Below, in pieces: positions 8,559 through 16,349 of a stretch of 64,000 nt of DNA (position 1 is the first letter of the stretch; each line of letters begins with the position of its first letter). Below the pieces are notes generated by a model that was given only the letters and a program-made list of their open reading frames with translations, did no database searches and was not told where the DNA came from. The translations under genes were made by a program, and so were the position numbers. The stretch is from Ktedonobacter racemifer DSM 44963 (lineage in GTDB: Bacteria; Chloroflexota; Ktedonobacteria; Ktedonobacterales; Ktedonobacteraceae). The DNA is taken from assembly GCF_000178855.1 (NCBI RefSeq), contig NZ_ADVG01000001.1, forward strand, positions 62,001-126,000, given 5' to 3'.

Positions 8559-8628
8559 AACTTGCAGCTACGCTTGCCATTGCAAAGATTAACAACTTGC
8601 AGCTACGCTTGCCATTGCAAAGATTAAT
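8559..8628 (+). repeat. 35-bp tandem duplication of the vanH promoter segment
   Basis: A 35-base unit beginning AACTTGCAGCTACGCTTGCC occurs twice head to tail (8559-8593, 8594-8628), differing only at the last base. The same unit occurs once, with three base changes, behind the van box of vanRS. As it directly follows the box it should hold the core promoter, so vanH may have two transcription starts. The vanH ATG is 30 bases further on. Confidence 0.8.
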
Positions 8629-8657
8629 AAGAAAGCTTTAAACAGGGTGCATAAATC

Positions 8658-9656
8658 ATGGCAAAAATAGGAATTACAATTTATGGATGCGGGCAGGACG
8701 AGGCCGTTTTGTTCCGAGAGATGGCGCCTCGCTTTGGCGTTATGCCAACTATCACAGCGGCACCGGTATCTGAAGCCAATATTGAACTGGCATTTGGGAA
8801 TCGATGCATCAGCGTCAGTCATAAAACTCAAATCACAAATTCCATTCTTCGTGCGCTTAGCCAAGCCGGCGTAGCGTATATCTCCACAAGAAGTACTGGA
8901 TATAACCATATTGACGTAGATTTCGCGCAAAGCGCTGGCATCTCTGTTGGAAATGTCGTGTATTCGCCCGATAGCGTGGCTGATTACACGCTAATGCTGA
9001 TGCTGATGGTGGTGCGAAATGCAAAATCCACTATCAGCCGTGCAGACATTCACGATTTCAGATTGAATGACATACGCGGGAAAGAATTACGCGACATGAC
9101 CATTGGGGTAATTGGAACAGGACGCATTGGCGCAGCAGTTATGGACCGGCTGCGGGGCTTTGGCTGCCACATAGTAGCCTATGACCATCGTCCCAAAACC
9201 TCTGCCAATTACGTTCCTCTTGATGAATTGTTACAGCAGAGCGATATTGTAACACTCCATACACCACTTAACGCGGATACAAACCATCTCTTGAATCGTC
9301 AACGTATCGAGCAGATGAAGCACGGCGCGTTCATTATCAATACTGGACGCGGTTCACTTCTTGATACCGAGGCTCTTATTCCAGCGTTGGAAAGCAGCAG
9401 ATTAGGCGGTGCGGCGTTGGATGTCCTCGAAGGAGAGGAAGGAATATTCTACGCTGACTACAGAAACAAACCCATTGAAAGCAAACTGTTGTTGCAGTTA
9501 CAAAAACTACCGAATGTGCTTATTACTCCGCACGCCGCCTATTACACAGACCACGCCCTGAGAGATACTGTTGAAAATACTATTATCAATTGCCTGAAAT
9601 TTGAAAGGAGACCATCATGTCTGGGGACACCACCCAGCACCAAAATGGTCATTTAG
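8658..9656 (+). CDS. vanH: VanH-type D-lactate dehydrogenase
   Basis: A 332-residue NAD(P)-dependent D-2-hydroxyacid dehydrogenase that reduces pyruvate to D-lactate for VanA. The nucleotide-binding motif GTGRIG is at 153-158. The catalytic residues of the family are Arg231 (NTGRGSLLD), Glu260 (VLEGEEG) and His292 (TPHAAYY). The length matches enterococcal VanH. It is the first gene of the plus-strand van operon; vanA follows 15 bp behind its stop. The ribosome site is poor, unlike the strong one before vanA. Base composition is visibly more AT-rich than in murF or leuA in this window, which hints at transfer together with vanA. Confidence 0.92.
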   Translation: MAKIGITIYGCGQDEAVLFREMAPRFGVMPTITAAPVSEANIELAFGNRCISVSHKTQITNSILRALSQAGVAYISTRSTGYNHIDVDFAQSAGISVGNVVYSPDSVADYTLMLMLMVVRNAKSTISRADIHDFRLNDIRGKELRDMTIGVIGTGRIGAAVMDRLRGFGCHIVAYDHRPKTSANYVPLDELLQQSDIVTLHTPLNADTNHLLNRQRIEQMKHGAFIINTGRGSLLDTEALIPALESSRLGGAALDVLEGEEGIFYADYRNKPIESKLLLQLQKLPNVLITPHAAYYTDHALRDTVENTIINCLKFERRPSCLGTPPSTKMVI

Positions 9657-9671
9657 AGAGGAGAAAATAGC

Positions 9672-10718
9672 ATGGATAGGTTGAAAGTCGCAATTCTATT
9701 CGGAGGCTGTTCCGAAGAACATCCCATCTCCGTTAAATCTGCGCAAGAGGTCGCAAAACACCTCGATATCGAAAAGTATGAACCGTTTTATATCGGGATT
9801 ACGAAGAGCGGTGCTTGGAAGTTGTGTGACGGCCCTGGCGCAAATTGGGAAAACAACAATTGCCGTCCGGCTATGCTGTCACCGGACAGAAGCGTACACG
9901 GATTGCTTGTTCTGGAACAGGGACAATACAAAACGATCCGTTTGGATATGGTGCTTCCCGTTCTGCACGGCAAACTCGGCGAGGATGGTGCGATGCAGGG
10001 TTTGTTGGAGCTTTCCGGCATCCCCTATGTAGGCTGCGATATCCAAAGTTCTGCTCTGTGTATGGACAAATCCCTTGCTTATATCGTCGTTAGAAACGCG
10101 GGAATTGCCACGCCGAATTTCTGGATTGTCACGGCGGACGAGGATATTGACGCTGACCGGCTTCCTTATCCCGTCGTTGTAAAGCCGGCCCGTTCGGGTT
10201 CATCTTTCGGCGTCAGCAAGGTATCTCGAAAAGAAGAATTGCTGAGTGCGGTGGAAACCGCAAGACAGTATGACTCGAAGGTGTTGATCGAAGAGGCTGT
10301 CGTCGGCAGCGAGGTGGGATGTGCGATATTAGGGAACGATCTGGATGTGATTGTAGGCGAGGTAGATCAAATTCGTCTATCTCATGGCTTCTTCAGAATC
10401 CATCAGGAGAATAACCCTGAAAGCGGTTCCGAAAACTCAACAGTAATCGTTCCCGCTGACATTTCGGCAGAGGCGCGCTTGCTCGTTCAGCAGACGGCAA
10501 AAGCCATATATCGCACCTTGGGATGCAGGGGACTTTCGCGGGTGGATATGTTCCTGAAGGAAGATGGAAAGGTAGTACTTAACGAGGTTAATACTTTGCC
10601 CGGTATGACTTCATACAGCCGTTATCCGCGAATGATGGCGGGCGCAGGGTTGCCATTTGCCGAAGTGATCGACCGGATGGTGTCGTTTGCATTGAACGGA
10701 AAAGACGATGAACGATGA
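9672..10718 (+). CDS. vanA: VanA-type D-alanine--D-lactate ligase
   Basis: A 348-residue ATP-grasp ligase that joins D-alanine to D-lactate, giving the depsipeptide that vancomycin binds poorly. The whole chain follows enterococcal VanA closely. Shared stretches include AILFGGCSEEH, YIGITKSG, GIPYVGCDIQSSALCMDKSL, KPARSGSSFGV and NEVNTLPGMTSYSRYPRMM. The omega loop reads EVDQIRLSHGFFRIHQE with His244, the residue that sets D-lactate use; Ddl enzymes have a Tyr-Lys arrangement there, as in the ddl at 16350. The ribosome site is strong (AGAGGAGAAAATAGC-ATG). The next gene begins inside its last codons. Confidence 0.95.
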   Translation: MDRLKVAILFGGCSEEHPISVKSAQEVAKHLDIEKYEPFYIGITKSGAWKLCDGPGANWENNNCRPAMLSPDRSVHGLLVLEQGQYKTIRLDMVLPVLHGKLGEDGAMQGLLELSGIPYVGCDIQSSALCMDKSLAYIVVRNAGIATPNFWIVTADEDIDADRLPYPVVVKPARSGSSFGVSKVSRKEELLSAVETARQYDSKVLIEEAVVGSEVGCAILGNDLDVIVGEVDQIRLSHGFFRIHQENNPESGSENSTVIVPADISAEARLLVQQTAKAIYRTLGCRGLSRVDMFLKEDGKVVLNEVNTLPGMTSYSRYPRMMAGAGLPFAEVIDRMVSFALNGKDDER

Positions 10719-11742
10719 TCTTGTCTTTGTAAAGGAAAAGCACACGCACATGACCTTGGCCCTGAACTCTGACACCAGAGACCTGCACCACCGCCTGCTC
10801 TGTTTAGATGCAGCGGCTCCACTCATTACCCCTCAACGTCTTCCGAAACGTCTGAAGGAGATGCAAAACGGAGGGATAGATGCTGTTTTAGCGACAGTCG
10901 CATCTATTGAGGATTGCCAGTTTGCTGTGGAACGACTGGGACGGTGGCTGGTGCTGGAGCGCTCCCAACAAGTGCCATTTCGCTTAGCCAGGACAGTGGC
11001 TGGTATCCGAGAGGCGAAACAGGAAAAACAGCTTGCAGTGATTCTCCACTTTCAAGGCACATCTCCTCTGGAGTCCGGTCTGCACTTACTCGATGTCTAT
11101 TACACCCTGGGAGTCCGGGTGATTCAGCTCACCTACAACATGCGTAATCTCAGTGGCGATGGATGTTTGGAGTCTGCAAATACCGGTCTCAGTCGTTTTG
11201 GCCGTCAGGTTATCCGCCGGATGGTGGAATTAGGGGTCGTCATTGATCTCGCCCATAGCGGCATTCGCACCAGCCTGGAAGCTATCGAAGAAGCAGGAGG
11301 CCCTGTCATTGTGAGTCACGCCAATGCCCGTGCGTTGTGTGACTCCCCGAGAAATCTCACTGATGAACAAATCCGAGCGGTCGCAGCTTCTGGAGGAGTG
11401 ATTGGTCTGTGCGCCTTTCCTGCCTTTGTCTCGCTTCAGGCCAAACCTACCCTGGATCTGCTGCTCCAGCATGCGGAGTATCTGAGTGAGTTGGTTGGAC
11501 CAGAACATGTCGGCCTGGGGTTCGATTTTGCGGAGGAAGATGAGGACGACTATGAGTACTATGGCTACGACGAGCGTTTCTATCCCCGTCCTCCATGGGT
11601 CTGGCCAACAAATATTCGTGGATTCACCGAGGTTCCCAACCTGACTGCAGGGCTTGTGGCACGAGGTTTTACTGAACCTCAAATCGCCGGAATTCTTGGA
11701 AAAAACTTCCTTCGTGTCTTCCAGAGCATTTGGGAAGCCTGA
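10708..11742 (+). CDS. M19 (renal/membrane dipeptidase) family protein with altered metal site
   Basis: A 344-residue protein of the M19 fold, overlapping the vanA stop by 11 bp and so part of the same operon. Motifs on the second metal side are kept: His in VIDLAHSG, His in VIVSHANARAL, Arg in DSPRNLTDE, and the late Asp in VGLGFDF. The first metal side seems lost: the usual D-x-H-x-D reads LDAAAPL, and the bridging Glu of the usual EG motif is Gln in HFQG. M19 enzymes cleave dipeptides with a D- or unusual second residue, so a wall-dipeptide role next to vanA is attractive. The altered ligands may mean a changed reaction or a binding protein. No signal peptide is visible. The start could also lie slightly further in (Met15). 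Confidence 0.75.
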   Translation: MNDDLVFVKEKHTHMTLALNSDTRDLHHRLLCLDAAAPLITPQRLPKRLKEMQNGGIDAVLATVASIEDCQFAVERLGRWLVLERSQQVPFRLARTVAGIREAKQEKQLAVILHFQGTSPLESGLHLLDVYYTLGVRVIQLTYNMRNLSGDGCLESANTGLSRFGRQVIRRMVELGVVIDLAHSGIRTSLEAIEEAGGPVIVSHANARALCDSPRNLTDEQIRAVAASGGVIGLCAFPAFVSLQAKPTLDLLLQHAEYLSELVGPEHVGLGFDFAEEDEDDYEYYGYDERFYPRPPWVWPTNIRGFTEVPNLTAGLVARGFTEPQIAGILGKNFLRVFQSIWEA

Positions 11743-11754
11743 GAGAGGAAAACA

Positions 11755-12195
11755 TTGACGATGGAACACCTGACGCTTCGACCAGCCAGCCTGTCCGACG
11801 CGAGTGCCATAGCCAGGCTCATGGAGCAACTAGGGTATCCCACAGAAACACAAGAGATGGAAGAGCGACTCACCGGCCTCCTCTCTCAGAGCGATTACCA
11901 GACGTTGGTGGCCGAACGAAACCGCCGCATCGTCGGCATGATCGGCCTCCACGTTGGACACTCTTATGAGAAGAATGGCGTCTATGGGCAGATCGTTGCC
12001 CTCGTTGTTGAACAAGCACACCAGGGTCAGCATATTGGTTCCTCGTTAGTCGCAGAGGGAGAACGATGGCTCAAGACGCGCGGAGTCCAGATCATCATCG
12101 TGAACAGCGGGATGCATCGACAGGCCGCCCATCGCTTTTATGAGCATCTCGGCTACCAGGCAACGGGAATCCGTTTGGTGAAAACGTTCGCGTAG
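11755..12195 (+). CDS. GNAT family N-acetyltransferase
   Basis: A 146-residue single-domain acetyltransferase. It has the GNAT pattern of an N-terminal LRPASLSDASAIARLMEQLGYP strand-helix, a VALVVEQAHQGQHIGSSLV acetyl-CoA-binding segment (Q/R-x-x-G-x-G/S type), and a C-terminal HRFYEHLGYQ strand. A TTG at 11755 is seven bases behind GAGAGG and is followed by an ATG at 11761; either may be used. It sits 12 bp behind the dipeptidase, in the van operon, and is related to the next gene. The substrate is unknown; sugar, amine or antibiotic acetylation are all possible. Confidence 0.85.
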   Translation: MTMEHLTLRPASLSDASAIARLMEQLGYPTETQEMEERLTGLLSQSDYQTLVAERNRRIVGMIGLHVGHSYEKNGVYGQIVALVVEQAHQGQHIGSSLVAEGERWLKTRGVQIIIVNSGMHRQAAHRFYEHLGYQATGIRLVKTFA

Positions 12196-12213
12196 GAGAA
12201 ACACCTGCAAACG

Positions 12214-12660
12214 ATGAGCAATGACGACAAATCAGTAACAATTCGCCTGGCCTCCCAGGGTGATGCAGAACAGTTGGCACACTTGTGTGAACAGCTAGGA
12301 TACCCTGTTTCTGCAGAGCATCTCTCGCCTCGACTGGCCAACCTTCTGCCGCAAAGTGATCATGCGCTCTTTGTGGCAGAACGACCAGATGGACATCTGC
12401 TCGGGTGGGTTCATGTCTATCGCTGCTTCCTCGTCCATACGGACCCGGAAGCGCAAATCGGAGGACTGGTGGTGGATGCAGCCGCGCGTCGCAGTGGTGC
12501 AGGACACCGCTTAATGCAGGCTGCAGAACAGTGGGCACGCGAGCAGGGATGCTGGGCGATCTATTTACGCTCGCATGTCAGCCGCGCAGATGCTCATCAA
12601 TTCTATCACAAGATAGGATATGATATCGTCACTTCATCCGTGTTCTGTAAGCCCTTGTGA
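12214..12660 (+). CDS. GNAT family N-acetyltransferase, second copy
   Basis: A 148-residue GNAT protein, 18 bp behind the preceding one and similar to it throughout: the same EQLGYPVSAEHLSPRLANLL segment near the start, GGLVVDAAARRSGAGHRLM for CoA binding, and a final HQFYHKIGYD. The pair looks like an old tandem duplication. It is the last intact gene of the vanH-vanA run; a broken sensor kinase and non-coding sequence follow. It may be carried along for the same defence, but nothing in the sequence names the substrate. Confidence 0.85.
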   Translation: MSNDDKSVTIRLASQGDAEQLAHLCEQLGYPVSAEHLSPRLANLLPQSDHALFVAERPDGHLLGWVHVYRCFLVHTDPEAQIGGLVVDAAARRSGAGHRLMQAAEQWAREQGCWAIYLRSHVSRADAHQFYHKIGYDIVTSSVFCKPL

Positions 12661-12819
12661 AAGGAGCAGCCAACCGTTTGAGTACTGAAACATCGAGAGT
12701 CTTTGGAGAGCAGTGATGTTGAACCCATCGCAATTTCAGCAGTGGTGTCGAGAACGCAGTTTGGAAACTGCAACCGTTGATCTGCTTGCACGCATTCGCT
12801 TTTCTCCACCTGTCCGGCG

Positions 12820-13143
12820 CGTTCAAGGGCGAGCCGGGAATGTTCGTGGACTGTTGCATCGCCTTTTCCACAAACAGCCGTACCACAGGGAATAGCTGGG
12901 ATGATCATGCAATTGGAGGTCACTTCTGCTCAGCTGCATCGCAAGAACTATCAGTAGGCACAACAGGTACTCAGCCAGGCACTCGCCGACGCACGCACGA
13001 CGTTGCGAGATGCGCGACATGCCATTACCGATCTGCGTTCCCGAACCCCTCGCGTTGATCAACTCATCTCCTCAGTGCAGCAAGAGATTCAGATGCAGCC
13101 AAAAACGCTAGAAAGTGGCCGAAAGTACAAAAGTTGGGCATAA
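12820..13143 (+). pseudogene. NarL-type sensor kinase relic
   Basis: One frame reads QGIAGMIMQLEVTSAQLHRK, a TAG stop at 12955, then VLSQALADARTTLRDARHAI and TDLRS. This is the dimerisation and linker part of NarL-class (HisKA_3) sensor kinases, whose usual form is QGLAGIILQLE...QAL..AR.TL.EARRAI.DLR. The phosphoacceptor helix before it is out of frame, and the ATPase domain is missing. The gene is therefore dead. The rest of 12661-13393 shows no gene, only direct repeats of GGCCGAAAGT and GGCCGGAAGT type near 13120-13160. Confidence 0.65.
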
Positions 13144-13393
13144 CCTGGCCGGAAGTGCGCATTTTGCCTACCGGATTTTATCCGCTTCTTACGCGGCTGT
13201 AGCGTTTGACTGCTCATCATTTTGTAAATTTGCTCGTTATATGGGAGGATTTTCGCTCATTCCGTGGGAGGTTCAGTCTCTTTCACGATGCACCGTCGCG
13301 CGGGAAATCCCACGCAATGTGCACATTCTCTCCCACGCAACCAAGCAAATTTACATCTCAAACCAGGAGAGATGGAAAGGATATTACTTATAC

Positions 13394-14818
13394 ATGTTCA
13401 CTCTCAACGACATAGTACAAAGCAACACCGATCAGATCCATATCCAGAGTAGCACAACTCCCGATCCCGCTCTGGTCTTCCGCTCGGCCCATCATGACAG
13501 CCGCCTGATCACGCCCGGCGACCTCTTTATTGCTCGCAAAGGAACAAACAGCGACGGCCACCACTTCATTCCTGCTGCTGCTCGTGCAGGCGCGCTGGCC
13601 GCTCTTTGCAGCACACCAGCTAACGACGTGCCTCCCGACTTCCTACAGATCATCGTCCCCGACGTTCTTACTGCCCTTCACGCCACTGCACGCGCACGCA
13701 CTCAACGTCAGAAAGACACCGTCCGCATAGGCATTACCGGAAGCAATGGTAAAACAAGCACAAAAGATGCGGTGGCCGCCGTGCTCAGCCATAAAGCCCC
13801 CACCCTTAAAACCTATGCATCATATAACCACGAGCTTGGCTATCCCATCACGCTCCTCCACCTGGAGCCACAACACCGCTACGCCGTGCTGGAGATGGGC
13901 GCTCAATGTGTCGGCGAGCTAACCTGGCTCTGCAATTCCATCGCCAGCCCCCACTGGTCTATCATTACCACTGTCGGCGCCGCTCACCTTGAATACTTTG
14001 GCACACAGGAACGCGTCGCCATCGCCAAAAGCGAACTGGTGCAGGTTCTCACCCCTGACGGTTTCGCCATTCTCAACTATGACGATGAACTTGTTCGCGC
14101 TATGGCAGCGAAAACGCAAGCGCGCATTCTCTACTATGGCACAGGTGAAGGTGCTACGGTACGTGCCAGCAATATCGGCGGTGATACCCTCTTCGGGCAT
14201 AGCTTCACGCTGCACTATCACGATCAACAGCAGCCCGTTCAGCTTCGTCTTCCTGGCGAACACGGTGTCACCATCGCCCTCGCTGCGGCAGCAACTGGCT
14301 GCGCGGCAGAGATGTCACTGGACGATATCGCCTCGGCTCTGGAAGATCTCTCACCCGCACCAGGACGCTGCGAAATCAAGCCCGGCCCCAACAACAGTAC
14401 CCTCATCGACGATAGCTATAACGCCAATCGCCAGTCGATTATCGCCATCACCAGCGCTATGCACAATACAAGCCAGGCTCCCAATGGGAAGCGCTGGGCC
14501 ATTCTGGGCGATATCTTCCAGCTAGGTACCTACGCACGCGCCGAACACTCCACTTGCGGCTCCTCTCTGGCTGGTCTTGTGGACTATCTAATCGCCATAG
14601 GTGATCAGGCCCGTTTCTACGTTGAGGGCGCTATCGCCTCGGGTATGCCAGAAAAGAACGCCTACTATTTTAGCGCTGACGTGAACAACAGTGCGGAATT
14701 AGAAGCCGCCAAACGTGCCGCCGCCGATCTCCTCAAGCATGAGGTACGACCCGGCGATCTCGTACTCCTTAAAGGATCACGCGGCATGCGGATGGAAACT
14801 ATGCTTGCAATGCTCTAG
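13394..14818 (+). CDS. murF: MurF, UDP-MurNAc-tripeptide--D-Ala-D-Ala (or D-Ala-D-Lac) ligase
   Basis: A 474-residue cytoplasmic Mur ligase that adds the terminal dipeptide or depsipeptide to the UDP-MurNAc-tripeptide. The N-terminal domain (about 1-105) has the MurF phrase RSAHHDSRLITPGDLFIARK; the ATP loop GITGSNGKTS is at 113-122. The central domain carries NHELGYPITLLHL and EMGA, and the C-terminal part has DDSYNANRQS and GDLVLLKGSRGMRME. The open frame reaches back to 13115, but ATG 13394 is supported by AGGAGAGATGGAAAGGA upstream and by the family start. Placed beside vanHA, it may be a MurF paralogue suited to D-Ala-D-Lac, as in some van clusters, or the housekeeping copy. Its stop codon overlaps an IS target duplication. 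Confidence 0.9.
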   Translation: MFTLNDIVQSNTDQIHIQSSTTPDPALVFRSAHHDSRLITPGDLFIARKGTNSDGHHFIPAAARAGALAALCSTPANDVPPDFLQIIVPDVLTALHATARARTQRQKDTVRIGITGSNGKTSTKDAVAAVLSHKAPTLKTYASYNHELGYPITLLHLEPQHRYAVLEMGAQCVGELTWLCNSIASPHWSIITTVGAAHLEYFGTQERVAIAKSELVQVLTPDGFAILNYDDELVRAMAAKTQARILYYGTGEGATVRASNIGGDTLFGHSFTLHYHDQQQPVQLRLPGEHGVTIALAAAATGCAAEMSLDDIASALEDLSPAPGRCEIKPGPNNSTLIDDSYNANRQSIIAITSAMHNTSQAPNGKRWAILGDIFQLGTYARAEHSTCGSSLAGLVDYLIAIGDQARFYVEGAIASGMPEKNAYYFSADVNNSAELEAAKRAAADLLKHEVRPGDLVLLKGSRGMRMETMLAML

Positions 14819-16325
14819 TCTACCTAAGTTTCGCCCAAATTGACGACAGTCCAGCGAGCCAGTGCAGAGCTTGCAAAAAGCAGAGCGATACTCCATAGCT
14901 AATGAAGGAACAAAGGAGCTTTCATTAGAAAAAGGAGTATCACCATGAACGAGTCTATCACAACAACAACGAACCATTTCACTGGATGCGCCATCCTGGC
15001 CGCCATAGGAGCCAAATTGCAGCAATTGGATGTCTTGAGCCCGATCCGCAAGAGAGTGCAGATCAGGCAGAAAACCATCAAGCATACGCCTCTCGACAAG
15101 CTGATGGATGCGTTTATCAGTCTGTTGGCTGGAGCCCATGGACTGGTAGAAATCAACAGTCGGCTGCGAGCCGATCCGGGCTTGCAACGAGCCTTCGGTC
15201 GAACCTCTTGTGCTGAGCAGTCGGTGGTGCAAGAGACGCTTTCTGCCTGTGCTGAGGAAAATGTCCTTCAGGTGCATCAGGCGCTCGATGAGATCTACCG
15301 CGCTCAGAGCCAAGGCTTTCATCATGACTATCAGGCCGCTTTTCAACTCTTGGACGTGGACCTGACGGGCATGCCTTGTGGACCAAAAGCGGCGTTTGCC
15401 ACGCGCGGCTATTTTGCAGGACTCTATCATCGCCGAGGGCGGCAATTGGGTCGTGTGCTGGCGACCCAGTATGAAGAAGTCGTGGTCGATCAGCTTTTTG
15501 CAGGCAATGTCCAACTGATCAAGGCTCTGCAACCGCTGGTAGAGACTGCTGAGACGACCTTGCAATTGGACGATGCCAAACGCAGACGGACCATTATCCG
15601 TGTCGATGCAGGTGCGGGAACCGAGGACGACCTCCATTGGCTGCTCTCCCGAGGCTACGAGGTCATGGCGAAAGAATACTCGGGACGACGTATCACGCGA
15701 CTGTCTCAAACGGTCAAGGAATGGGTCCAGGACCCCACCTGGTCGGAACGTTCCTTTGGCTGGGTGAGCGAGGAAGCCGCTGGCTACGTCCGTCCCATGC
15801 GACGTATTGCGGTACGCTGTCGCAGAAGAGATGGCACATTTGCTTATGGCATTCTGATGTGTTCGCTCTCGATTGAGCAGGTTCTTCCCCTTCTGGGATG
15901 GGAGGCATCGCAAGCAGCTGATCCCACGGCGGTGCTCTTGGCCTATGTGACCTTTTATGATCAGCGTGGTGGAGGCATCGAAACCTCCTTCAAGGGTGAT
16001 AAACAGGGATTGGGACTGACGAAACGCAATAAGAAGCGCTTTGAGGCGCAGTGCATGCTGGCGCTGCTCGGCTCACTGGCTCACAACGTGGTGGTCTGGG
16101 CACGTCGCTGGCTGAACAGCCCAAAAATCCATCGTTATGGCATCTTGCGTATGGTGCGTGATGTCTTTCATGTCAGCGGTTTGCTCCGTTTCAATGCGTT
16201 GCATCAGGTGGTTGAGATCGAGCTCAATCAGGACGCTCCCCTGGCTCACTCACTCCTCTATCCCTTGCAGGAGCTGCTTGCTCCCTTCCAGATTGTTGTT
16301 ATTTTGGGCGAAACTTAGGTAGTCT
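14817..16325 (+). mobile_element. IS element (IS4-like), complete, with 5-bp target duplication
   Basis: Terminal inverted repeats ACCTAAGTTTCGCCCAAA lie at 14822 and, inverted, end at 16320, so the element is 1499 bp. AGTCT flanks it on both sides (14817-14821 and 16321-16325). The left copy covers part of the murF TAG, so insertion occurred exactly at the murF stop and left the protein intact. Removing it leaves murF and ddl about 30 bp apart, so they were one operon. Confidence 0.9.
14945..16318 (+). CDS. DDE transposase, IS4-like
   Basis: A 457-residue transposase filling the element. Likely DDE residues are Asp in LLDVDLTGMP, Asp in IIRVDAGAGTEDD, and Glu in YDQRGGGIETSFKGDK, the last resembling the Y-R-E-K signature of IS4-type enzymes. 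The ribosome site AAAAAGGAG lies before the ATG. The reading frame runs almost to the right inverted repeat and shows no damage, so the copy is probably recent and active. Confidence 0.9.
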   Translation: MNESITTTTNHFTGCAILAAIGAKLQQLDVLSPIRKRVQIRQKTIKHTPLDKLMDAFISLLAGAHGLVEINSRLRADPGLQRAFGRTSCAEQSVVQETLSACAEENVLQVHQALDEIYRAQSQGFHHDYQAAFQLLDVDLTGMPCGPKAAFATRGYFAGLYHRRGRQLGRVLATQYEEVVVDQLFAGNVQLIKALQPLVETAETTLQLDDAKRRRTIIRVDAGAGTEDDLHWLLSRGYEVMAKEYSGRRITRLSQTVKEWVQDPTWSERSFGWVSEEAAGYVRPMRRIAVRCRRRDGTFAYGILMCSLSIEQVLPLLGWEASQAADPTAVLLAYVTFYDQRGGGIETSFKGDKQGLGLTKRNKKRFEAQCMLALLGSLAHNVVVWARRWLNSPKIHRYGILRMVRDVFHVSGLLRFNALHQVVEIELNQDAPLAHSLLYPLQELLAPFQIVVILGET

Positions 16326-16349
16326 AAATATAGAGAAAGGACCCTGGTC

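Noticed and set aside
12606..13062. Open frames between the second GNAT and murF as separate genes
   Set aside because: They are shadows of a sensor-kinase relic that carries an in-frame stop.
13115..13393. N-terminal extension of MurF
   Set aside because: The 93 extra residues do not match MurF and ATG 13394 has a ribosome site and the family start.
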